Made by a program: the position numbers and the translations under genes
Assembly (NCBI GenBank): GCA_021200345.1
Contig: JAJQGR010000309.1
Coordinates: forward strand, 1 to 5,195
Reading direction: 5' to 3'
DNA length: 5,195 nt
Source of the DNA: Lachnospiraceae bacterium
GTDB taxonomy: Bacteria; Bacillota; Clostridia; Lachnospirales; Lachnospiraceae
Shown: piece by piece, positions 1-4,596 of the stretch
Numbering within the stretch: position 1 is the first letter of the stretch
Layout: the number at the start of each line of letters is the position of its first letter
The notes under the pieces: model-generated
What the model was told of the DNA's origin: nothing
The model's database searches: none
What the model saw: the letters and a program-made list of their open reading frames with translations, nothing else

Positions 1-138
1 TTCCACTCTGTCGTTTAAAGCCTCCCACTGGTATGGGATCACCTCAGTTCTGACTACCTCCTGCTCCCCGTGCCAGAACTCGTCCGTCACCTTTATTTTT
101 TTTAAATCGATTGGGGTGCTGAAATCTTGTGCGTTCAT
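1..138 (-). CDS. GH127-type beta-L-arabinofuranosidase, N-terminal fragment
   Basis: The reading frame runs off the left edge, so only the first 46 codons are present. The translation begins MNAQDFSTPIDLKKIKV and continues through TDEFW to VIPYQWEALNDRVE. The combination of a 'D-x-FW' stretch with VIPYQW-x-x-(L/M)ND is the N-terminal signature of glycoside hydrolase family 127 (old DUF1680), known from HypBA1 of Bifidobacterium. These enzymes release beta-L-arabinofuranose from plant glycans and extensin-type oligosaccharides, usually in the cytoplasm after uptake. No signal peptide is visible, which fits a cytoplasmic enzyme. Two ATGs lie in tandem (141 and 138). The one at 138 is preferred because the AGAGG ribosome binding site lies about 5 nt upstream of it and only 2 nt from the other. 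The gene has its own promoter and is separated from ftsH by a terminator. The catalytic residues lie outside the window, so activity cannot be judged. Confidence 0.8.
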   Translation of the reverse strand, partial: MNAQDFSTPIDLKKIKVTDEFWHGEQEVVRTEVIPYQWEALNDRVE

Positions 139-234
139 CATGACCTCTTTCACTTTCTGTTTTTAAAAAACACAAGCGTATCTAATTCCGTTCCCTGATA
201 CTTTCAAAGTCTGTGTTGTACTTTCTTTCCTGTC

Positions 235-263
235 ATCATAGCGTATCCGTCACAGATATGCAA
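235..263 (-). promoter_or_regulatory. Sigma-A-like promoter of the GH127 gene
   Basis: On the minus strand a -35 box TTGCAT (258-263) and a -10 box TATGAT (235-240) are separated by exactly 17 nt. The predicted transcript start is about 90 nt upstream of the GH127 start codon. A second TTGACA (267-272) lies just upstream but has no well-spaced -10 box. The long leader could hold a regulator site, but I see no clear operator in it. Confidence 0.6.
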
Positions 264-289
264 TGCTGTCAATCAATTTTCCGGACAAA

Positions 290-338
290 CAAAAAATCCT
301 GTGCAGCACTGCAACGCAAGTTGCAATACTGCACAGGG
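290..338 (-). terminator. Intrinsic terminator downstream of ftsH
   Basis: On the minus strand a long hairpin is formed by CCTGTGCAG (329-337) and CTGCACAGG (298-306). The pairing continues inward through a TGCAA/TTGCA stem with a few wobble pairs, leaving a six-base loop. A T6 run (A6 at 291-296 on the plus strand) follows directly. The hairpin starts about 15 nt past the ftsH stop codon and lies upstream of the GH127 promoter, so it separates the two transcription units. Confidence 0.88.
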
Positions 339-352
339 ATTTCTTTATCTGT

Positions 353-2338
353 TTATTTTTTCAGCTTCAAGCATTCATCTCCAACAGGTGAGAGAACAGC
401 TGTGGGGGACTGTGCCTCCCTCAACAGTTCCATAAACTCCTCGCCGCTGATATTCTCCTTCTCCAGAAGCCTGGCTGTAATTCTCTCAAAAGCATCACTG
501 TTTTCCTGCAGCAGGCGAATAGCTTCCTGCTGACAGGAGTCGATGAGCCTGCGGACCTCCTCGTCCGCCTCCGCGCCAGTCTGAGAGGAACAGGTAGAAA
601 CATTTCGTCCGTCCAGGTACTGATCCTGCATTTTTTCCAGACCCATGGACCCAAAGTGATCACTCATACCGTACTGGGTCACCATTTTCCGCGCCAAGTC
701 TGTGGCCCGCTCGATATCATTGGACGCCCCTGTAGTAGCCGTTCCGAATTTGACAATCTCAGCGGCACGGCCGCCCAACAGCATCGTGATCTGCGCCTGG
801 ATTTCTTCTTTCGTCAACAAATACCTCTCCTCCTCGGGCACATTCATCGTATAGCCAAGGGACCCCATGGTACGGGGAACGATGGTGATTTTCTGCACAG
901 GCTGGGCGTCCTTTTGCAGCGCCGAAATCAGGGCATGCCCCACCTCGTGGTAAGCTACCATCCGCCGTTCTTTCGGATTGAGCACCCGATCCTTCTTTTC
1001 TTTCCCGGCAAAGACCGTCTCCACCGCTTCCATCAGATCCTTCTGCATGACCATATGTCTCCCCAGCTTCACTGCCAGAAGCGCCGCCTCATTGACAATG
1101 TTAGCCAGGTCCGCGCCGCTGGCTCCGCTTGTGGCAAGAGCGATCGCATGGAAATCCACATCATCCGACAAAGCAACCTTTCTGCCGTGCACCTTCAGAA
1201 TATTTTCCCGTCCTGGCAGATCCGGCTTATCCACAATCACGCGCCGGTCAAAACGTCCTGCCCTCAACAGCGCCTGATCCAATACCTCCGGTCGGTTGGT
1301 GGCCGCCAGCACAATAATGCCGCTGTTGGTCTCAAAGCCATCCATTTCAGCCAGCAGCTGATTTAGGGTCTGCTCCCGTTCATCGTTGCTGCCCAGGCCG
1401 GAGTCTCTCTTTTTGCCGATGGCATCTATCTCATCAATGAAAATAATACAGGGAGTGTTTTTCTTGGCGGTCTCAAACAAATCCCGTACACGGCTGGCTC
1501 CAACACCAACGTACAGTTCCACAAATTCCGAACCGGTCAGGTGATAGAAGGGTACACCTGCCTCTCCCGCTACCGCTTTTGCCAGCAGTGTTTTACCGGT
1601 TCCGGGAGAGCCTACCAGCAGAGCACCCTTGGGCTGCTTAGCGCCGATCTGCTGGTATTTATCCGGATTTTTCAGATAATCCACCATCTCTTCCAGACTC
1701 TCTTTGGCCTCGTCCTGTCCGGCCACATCAGCAAATGTCACTCCGGTTCGCTCCTCTACATTGTAAACCTTCGCTTTGGACTTTCCGATACCGCCGCCCA
1801 TCATGCCGCTGAACATACCGTTTCCTTCACCGCCTCCCATCCGCTTCATGACCATCCGCATGATCAGGAAATAAATCAGATACATGATCACAATGGGCAG
1901 AACCCAGCTGGCAATAGATGTTAATACAGAAGTCTGCTGCGGAATCTCCTGTGAAAAATGAACATCGTACTCTCTCAGCAAAGAGACCAGCTCCGTATCA
2001 TCAATCCGGCCTGTATAAAGAATTAGCGTCTGATACTGAATTGCCTCCTCATCCGCAATGCCTTCCGGCAGCTCCTCCCCATTTAAAGCCTCCACCAGAT
2101 CACTCGTCGTGATACCTTCCTTTAAAATAATCTGCAGCTGTGTGTCGTCCATATAAACATACTCGACATCCCCCGCTTCCACCAGATTTAAGAACTGATC
2201 ATAGGTAATCTGCAGCGAAGACGTGGACGAATTCAGCGCCATCACAAAATTCATCACAAAGGTGATCAGAAAAAACACCAGAATTACAATCAGCCACGAT
2301 GGGATTTTTCTTTGCCCGTTTTCTTCTTTTTTGTTCAT
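353..2338 (-). CDS. ftsH: ATP-dependent zinc metalloprotease FtsH
   Basis: This 661-residue protein is a membrane-anchored AAA+ protease that unfolds and degrades membrane and short-lived cytoplasmic proteins as a hexamer. A first membrane helix (about 15-34) is followed by an extracytoplasmic domain and a second helix (about 143-163). A Gly/Met-rich linker follows, then the AAA module: Walker A GSPGTGKT (243-250), pore loop YVGVG (276-280), Walker B IIFIDEID (298-305) and a second region of homology with the arginine fingers in LLRAGRFDRR (357-366). The M41 protease has HEVGH (464-468) and a probable third zinc ligand Asp541 in GASNDIERAT. All catalytic residues are present. Differences from the common pattern are Ser for Pro in Walker A, Tyr for Phe in the pore loop and Ala for Pro in LRPGRFDR. 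The frame is open up to 2389, but the start at 2338 is chosen for its GGAGAGGA site. The gene stands alone between a terminator and decayed genes. Confidence 0.97.
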   Translation of the reverse strand: MNKKEENGQRKIPSWLIVILVFFLITFVMNFVMALNSSTSSLQITYDQFLNLVEAGDVEYVYMDDTQLQIILKEGITTSDLVEALNGEELPEGIADEEAIQYQTLILYTGRIDDTELVSLLREYDVHFSQEIPQQTSVLTSIASWVLPIVIMYLIYFLIMRMVMKRMGGGEGNGMFSGMMGGGIGKSKAKVYNVEERTGVTFADVAGQDEAKESLEEMVDYLKNPDKYQQIGAKQPKGALLVGSPGTGKTLLAKAVAGEAGVPFYHLTGSEFVELYVGVGASRVRDLFETAKKNTPCIIFIDEIDAIGKKRDSGLGSNDEREQTLNQLLAEMDGFETNSGIIVLAATNRPEVLDQALLRAGRFDRRVIVDKPDLPGRENILKVHGRKVALSDDVDFHAIALATSGASGADLANIVNEAALLAVKLGRHMVMQKDLMEAVETVFAGKEKKDRVLNPKERRMVAYHEVGHALISALQKDAQPVQKITIVPRTMGSLGYTMNVPEEERYLLTKEEIQAQITMLLGGRAAEIVKFGTATTGASNDIERATDLARKMVTQYGMSDHFGSMGLEKMQDQYLDGRNVSTCSSQTGAEADEEVRRLIDSCQQEAIRLLQENSDAFERITARLLEKENISGEEFMELLREAQSPTAVLSPVGDECLKLKK

Positions 2339-2343
2339 AGCCG

Positions 2344-2351
2344 TCCTCTCC
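2344..2351 (-). promoter_or_regulatory. Ribosome binding site that sets the ftsH start
   Basis: GGAGAGGA on the minus strand lies 5 nt upstream of the ATG at 2338. The in-frame upstream ATGs at 2389 and 2353 have no comparable site. The 17 extra N-terminal residues they would add do not resemble FtsH N-termini, which usually begin with a few charged residues just before the first membrane helix. Confidence 0.75.
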
Positions 2352-2397
2352 ATAAAATGATTTTGAAGCATTCCATTTCTGCTACTCACATTTGCTT

Positions 2398-2411
2398 AAT
2401 CGCTTGCGATT
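2398..2411. promoter_or_regulatory. 14-bp palindrome upstream of ftsH
   Basis: AATCGC-TT-GCGATT is a perfect inverted repeat with a 2-nt centre, 60 nt upstream of the ftsH start codon. It falls in the likely ftsH leader or promoter region and could be an operator or a small mRNA hairpin. The binding protein is unknown. A possible -10 box (TATAAA on the minus strand) lies just upstream, but no convincing -35 box was found. Confidence 0.35.
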
Positions 2412-2429
2412 GATTTATAGAATACTCTA

Positions 2430-2441
2430 ACAAACGTTTGT
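2430..2441. promoter_or_regulatory. 12-bp perfect palindrome with a central CG, possible operator
   Basis: ACAAACGTTTGT is a perfect palindrome about 95 nt upstream of the ftsH start. A central CG in an AT-rich palindrome is typical of LacI-family operators. The sequence does not match the CIRCE element (HrcA) or the CtsR heptads that often control stress proteases. It may control ftsH or a lost divergent gene. Short palindromes can occur by chance, so this is tentative. Confidence 0.35.
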
Positions 2442-2499
2442 GTTTTTTTCTTGTTTCAGACTTGAAATAGAAATAAATGAAATAAAAAATCTGTGAAGC

Positions 2500-2749
2500 A
2501 TGGAGAATATCGCCGACTATGCCCAGGAATCAATCCTACCGTAAACTAAAATCAATCAAAAGAATTGCCTGATTCCTCACTTTCCATAATGTCCGGATTG
2601 CGTAAGTTTTGGACTTGATCCAGTTCTGCCGTCAGCAACCGGGATATGATGAAGGAACCGTATATTTTGGTGCCACATTTGGCAAGTATCTGCAACAGGT
2701 ATTAAAGCAAAACGCATCGATGTCATTTGGTAAACAGACGACCGACTAA
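2500..2749 (+). pseudogene. Decayed plus-strand gene of unknown function, 3' part
   Basis: Three plus-strand pieces in successive frames read like one broken protein. The first is a 14-codon piece from an ATG at 2500 (MENIADYAQESILP, stop at 2542). The second is the stretch 2550-2605, containing KELPDSSLSIMSGLRK. The third is 2606-2749, which includes LDLIQFCRQQPGYDEG, VYFGATFGKYLQQVLKQ and the final stop. Adding one G near 2605 would join the second and third pieces as SIMSGLRKVLDLIQF, which suggests a 1-nt deletion. The last piece ends 32 nt before a hairpin shared with the convergent glycosyltransferase remnant, as expected for a true gene end. I do not recognise the family. The composition looks protein-like, while the overlapping minus-strand frame does not. 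Confidence 0.4.
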
Positions 2750-2781
2750 ATCCTGACAACGCAGAGTCTCCTGTAAGAAGG

Positions 2782-2815
2782 AGCGGCAGAGGTTCATAAC
2801 AGAACCCCTGCCGCT
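2782..2815. terminator. Hairpin between convergent gene remnants, probable bidirectional terminator
   Basis: AGCGGCAG (2782-2789) pairs with CTGCCGCT (2808-2815). After one A/C mismatch, GGTTC (2791-2795) pairs with GAACC (2802-2806) around a 6-nt loop. The hairpin lies between the end of the plus-strand remnant (2749) and the expected end of the minus-strand glycosyltransferase. The minus-strand tail (CCTTCTT) is only moderately T-rich and the plus-strand tail is A-rich, so efficiency is uncertain. An open frame runs through it only because the glycosyltransferase stop codon appears to have been lost. Confidence 0.5.
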
Positions 2816-3121
2816 TAAAATCACAGACTGCCTCCGCAGCATGACCATTGATTTCCTTTTGCTGCATCTGCACCATTCTGTCGGCGTGACTGCCTTTTTG
2901 CAGATAATTCAGGGCAGGTGACAGACAGTTCATTTGCCGGCCAATATGCAGGCTCAGACCATGACCTGAGAAAAAGGCTGCGTTTCTGCTTTCACATCCC
3001 GGGATGGGAGAAATATGAATCAGCGGCGCGCCGCATACCGCTGCCTCCGTGGATGACAGTCCGCCCGGCTTGGTAATCACCGCCTGACTGGCACGCATAT
3101 ATTCGAGACTATGAGAAAAAG
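2815..3121 (-). pseudogene. GT28/MGDG-synthase-like glycosyltransferase, C-terminal fragment
   Basis: The minus frame encodes SLEYMRASQAVITKPGGLSS, then TEAA, ISPIPGCESRNAAFF and later INGHAAEAVCDF. The ITKPGG-x-(S/T)-x-x-E block and the PIPG-x-E-x-RNA-x-F block form the nucleotide-sugar binding part of the GT28 C-terminal domain. They are typical of diacylglycerol glucosyl/galactosyltransferases (MGDG synthase and UgtP-like), which make membrane glycolipids from UDP-sugars. The acceptor-binding N-terminal two-thirds is missing: the frame meets the left end of an IS256-like element near 3120 and does not resume beyond it. The natural end is probably VCDF followed by a stop at about 2815, directly before the hairpin. 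A single T missing from the T4 run at 2817-2820 would explain why the frame now reads on to 2577 through sequence unlike the family. The fragment cannot be functional. Confidence 0.75.
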
Positions 3122-3633
3122 TCTGTAAATGTTTCAATTATAGGTCTTCTATGATAAAATCTAATTATCATGGAGGGCCTATTATTATGGCAAGAAGAGA
3201 AAAGAAACTTTGGGCGGCACCATCCACGAAATGATGGAGGCTGAGATGGACGATCATCTTGGGTATGAAAGGTCTGAGCGGATTGACCGTTCGGAGCAGC
3301 CGGACTATCGTAACGGCACGAAACGTAAGCAGGTCAATTCCAGCTATGGCTCCGTGACCATTGATGTCCCGCAGGACCGCCAGTCCACCTATGAACCGCA
3401 GGTTGTGAAAAAGCGCCAGAAGGATATTTCGGGTATTGACCAGAAGATTATCTCCATGTATGCCAAGGGCATGACTACCCGCCAGATCTCGGATACCCTG
3501 ATGGATATCTATGGCTTTGAAAACTCTGAGAGCTTTATCTCTGATGTGACGGATAAACTTCTGCCTCAGATCGAAGAATGGCAGAACAGGCCATTAGACG
3601 AGGTTTACCCGGTACTGTTTATTGACGCGATCC
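3119..3633 (+). mobile_element. IS256-family insertion sequence remnant, left end only
   Basis: A transposase fragment is preceded by about 65 bp of non-coding sequence and interrupts a glycosyltransferase gene. The presumed left end, near AGTCTGTAAATGTTTCAA (from 3120), resembles IS256-family terminal repeats and coincides with the point where glycosyltransferase similarity stops. No right end, no matching inverted repeat and no target duplication are visible. On the right the element ends abruptly at about 3631-3633 inside the codon context FIDAI, where it is joined to the doc gene in the opposite orientation. The exact left boundary is an inference. Confidence 0.6.
3187..3632 (+). pseudogene. 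IS256-family (mutator-type) transposase, truncated and internally deleted
   Basis: An ATG at 3187, with GGAGGG 9 nt upstream, starts MARREKK, a typical transposase N-terminus of this family. That frame then stops within 16 codons. Similarity resumes in another frame at KETLGGTIHEMMEAEMDDHL and continues through NSSYGSVTIDVPQDR, VVKKRQKDISGIDQKII, SMYAKGMTTRQISDTL and EEWQNRPLDEVYPVLFIDAI. About 40 codons appear to be deleted near 3200, with a frameshift. The FIDAI aspartate is the first residue of the DDE catalytic triad. The second Asp and the Glu are missing because the gene is cut there; the last residues QAWLLFVK come from antisense doc DNA. The product cannot transpose. The frame is also open from a TTG at 3210, but that is not a natural start. 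Confidence 0.88.
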
Positions 3634-3808
3634 AAGCCTGGCTGCTTTTTGTTAAATAGAAGGAAAAACATCCGTATCCCCATAACCCTGAAACGGCGCG
3701 TTTAACGCAGAATCGAGAAGCCCTTCATCACGAATACCTTCGCTGCCGCCAGTTTCCTGCAGAAGCTGTGTGCAGCAACAATATTTGCTCTTTTGACAGA
3801 ATGATCAT
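3632..3808 (-). pseudogene. doc: Doc-type (death-on-curing, Fic fold) toxin, broken
   Basis: The gene starts at an ATG (3808) that overlaps the antitoxin stop in ATGA, the usual coupling of phd-doc operons. It begins MIILSKEQILLLH, then shifts frame and continues as TQLLQETGGSEGIRDEG, LLDSALNAPFQGYGDTD and VFPSI, followed by TAA and QKAARLG. The GG-x-x-GIRDEG-LL-SAL-APFQ pattern is the N-terminal hallmark of Doc. Three lesions are visible: loss of one CA unit in the CACACAG run (3766-3773); an ochre codon (3652-3654) where the family has a residue before QKAARL, explainable by CAA to TAA; and loss of the 3' half, where sequence switches to antisense transposase at about 3632. The Fic motif HxFx(D/A)(G/A)NKR that phosphorylates EF-Tu in Doc would lie in the missing part. 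The toxin must be inactive. Confidence 0.85.
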
Positions 3809-4047
3809 TTGGCGAGTACCTCATACGCTTCACGATTTTTCGCCAGAAGACGTTTGGATATAGAAAGTACATCCTCATTATCAGCGATCTGCTCCTCTTC
3901 TGCAGAACTGAACTCGATCAGCAGATACCGCGGCGTATTGTTTTTCAGAATAACAACCGCTCCATTCTCATCAACCATGCGGGCGACTCGTGAGAAATTC
4001 TGATTTGCTTCTGTAATGGAAACAAGGTTATTGGTATTTACATTCAT
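3805..4047 (-). CDS. phd: Phd/YefM-family antitoxin, intact orphan
   Basis: This complete 80-residue protein has the usual size for Phd antitoxins. The N-terminal part, VSITEANQNFSRVARMVDE followed by AVVILKNNTPRYLLIEF, is the Phd/YefM DNA-binding fold (residues about 8-46), which dimerises and represses its own operon. The C-terminal part (about 50-80), charged and ending in KRLLAKNREAYEVLAK, is where Phd proteins fold onto and neutralise Doc. The start at 4047 has an AAAGGAG site 9 nt upstream and a well-spaced promoter. The downstream doc gene overlaps it by 4 nt but is destroyed, so this is an antitoxin without its own partner. It may persist by chance, or neutralise or cross-regulate a related module elsewhere in the genome. 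No lesion is visible in it. Confidence 0.9.
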   Translation of the reverse strand: MNVNTNNLVSITEANQNFSRVARMVDENGAVVILKNNTPRYLLIEFSSAEEEQIADNEDVLSISKRLLAKNREAYEVLAK

Positions 4048-4068
4048 TTGTACGATCTCCTTTCTGTG

Positions 4069-4081
4069 ATACTCTTAGTAT
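4069..4081. promoter_or_regulatory. Inverted repeat over the phd -10 region, possible Phd operator
   Basis: ATACT-CTT-AGTAT is a 5-bp inverted repeat with a 3-nt centre covering most of the -10 box and the likely transcription start. Phd-type antitoxins repress their own operon by binding short palindromes at this place. A TGTAC core, as used by YefM, also occurs at 4049-4053 next to the ribosome binding site. Assignment to Phd is inferred from position only. Confidence 0.4.
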
Positions 4082-4105
4082 ATGCATGTTTTAGGATAAA
4101 TTCAA
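4077..4105 (-). promoter_or_regulatory. Promoter of the phd-doc operon
   Basis: On the minus strand a -35 box TTGAAT (4100-4105) and a -10 box TATACT (4077-4082) are separated by 17 nt. The predicted start point lies some 20-25 nt upstream of the AAAGGAG ribosome binding site. This near-consensus sigma-A promoter appears undamaged, so the orphan antitoxin is probably still transcribed. Confidence 0.75.
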
Positions 4106-4316
4106 CCTATTTTTGTTTTTTTATTTTCGATAACCAAGAAGATTATTTGCTGATAAAGAGAAAAGAATTATTAAGGTGTCCACAGACAAAATGGACTATT
4201 GACACTCGTTTTTAAATGACAAGAGATTTTTTATGGAGACCAGCAAGATGCTCAGAAAATTTTTCTGTTTACTTCTACGCTCTCGTGTGGCAAAATAGCA
4301 ACGAGAAAGTAAGGTA
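4106..4316. other. AT-rich spacer without a recognisable gene
   Basis: Neither strand has a convincing reading frame here. The stretch holds T-rich runs just upstream of the phd promoter, the nested inverted repeat listed separately at 4176-4205, and a 6-bp inverted repeat TCTCGT/ACGAGA (4281-4286 and 4301-4306) just before a small antitoxin-like frame. A TTGACA at 4199-4204 has no good -10 box at normal spacing. It may be the boundary between two inserted gene blocks. Confidence 0.5.
4176..4205. repeat. Nested inverted repeat, possible mobile-element end
   Basis: GTGTC (4176-4180) is inverted as GACAC (4201-4205), and nested inside GTCCA (4178-4182) is inverted as TGGAC (4192-4196). GTGTCCA-type sequences are often found at insertion-sequence ends, so this may be a leftover terminal repeat. 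It could also be an unrelated hairpin; no transposase remnant lies next to it. Confidence 0.3.
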
Positions 4317-4406
4317 ATGAAATTGTTTGTCAGAGATAAACTTCAATCGCTTGCTGATGAGAATAATGGATATCTGCTGACTTGCTCGAATGTGCTTTTC
4401 AGATAA
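4317..4406 (+). pseudogene. N-terminal piece resembling AbiEi-type antitoxin
   Basis: A 29-codon frame begins with an ATG preceded by AAGG and reads MKLFVRDKLQSLADENNGYL, then LTCSNVLFR and a stop. The 'L..LADENNGYLLT' pattern resembles the winged-helix N-terminus of AbiEi-family antitoxins (type IV toxin-antitoxin and abortive-infection regulators), where an equivalent '..NGG.(I/L)(L/T)T' segment opens the DNA-binding domain. Full proteins of this family are about 200 residues, so at least 85% is missing. The following 90 bases do not continue the similarity in any frame I could read. No AbiEii toxin remnant was recognised. The assignment rests on a short match from memory and could be wrong; another winged-helix protein is possible. 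Confidence 0.4.
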
Positions 4407-4492
4407 ACCTACGATATCCTGCACAAGGCCGCTGAGAGTGCACCTTTTCCTGATCGGGGACTGCGGTCGTGCCACGGAACCGTTGAATTTAA

Positions 4493-4582
4493 TCAGCGGT
4501 TAGCACCTACCATATCGAGTGGAAGGATCAGATGGAGCAAGCGGCGAAGACGGGGATTGATTATAAATCGCCCATGCAATAA
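4493..4582 (+). pseudogene. C-terminal piece of an unrecognised gene
   Basis: A frame opening after a stop at 4490 has no start codon near its beginning and reads TYHIEWKDQMEQAAKTGIDY, then KSPMQ and a TAA at 4580. The even, charged, helix-like composition looks like a genuine protein C-terminus. Its stop lies 14 nt before the next gene's start and just ahead of that gene's ribosome binding site, as in an operon. I do not recognise the family. It may be the tail of a gene whose body was lost in the deletion that also left the antitoxin-like piece at 4317-4406. Confidence 0.35.
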
Positions 4583-4596
4583 AAAGGACTTCAATT

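Noticed and set aside
213..533. Plus-strand open frame of 106 codons
   Set aside because: It crosses the GH127 promoter, the ftsH terminator and the antisense end of ftsH; the peptide is Ser/Cys-rich without motifs.
656..1366. Plus-strand open frame of 236 codons opposite ftsH (and smaller ones at 978-1277, 1129-1317, 1541-1924, 1918-2112)
   Set aside because: They are antisense shadows of a fully conserved ftsH, with His/Arg/Pro-rich composition, no family motifs and no ribosome binding sites.
2412..2445. A sigma-A promoter for ftsH
   Set aside because: TATAAA and TATTCT boxes are present on the minus strand, but no acceptable -35 box lies at 16-18 nt, so I do not call a promoter.
2525..2577. 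8-bp inverted repeat AGGAATCA/TGATTCCT separated by 37 nt
   Set aside because: Long spacer, no T-tract, and it lies in a probable gene remnant; likely chance.
2577..3137. A single 186-residue minus-strand gene
   Set aside because: Only about the first 105 codons resemble GT28; the rest passes through a terminator-like hairpin and is antisense to another gene remnant. The start is a TTG that appears to lie inside IS sequence.
3210..3659. An intact 149-residue transposase
   Set aside because: It starts at a TTG in mid-domain, lacks two of the three DDE residues, and its last codons come from antisense doc.
4275..4475. Minus-strand 66-codon frame
   Set aside because: No start signal or family pattern; it overlaps the antitoxin-like plus-strand piece and reads like a shadow.
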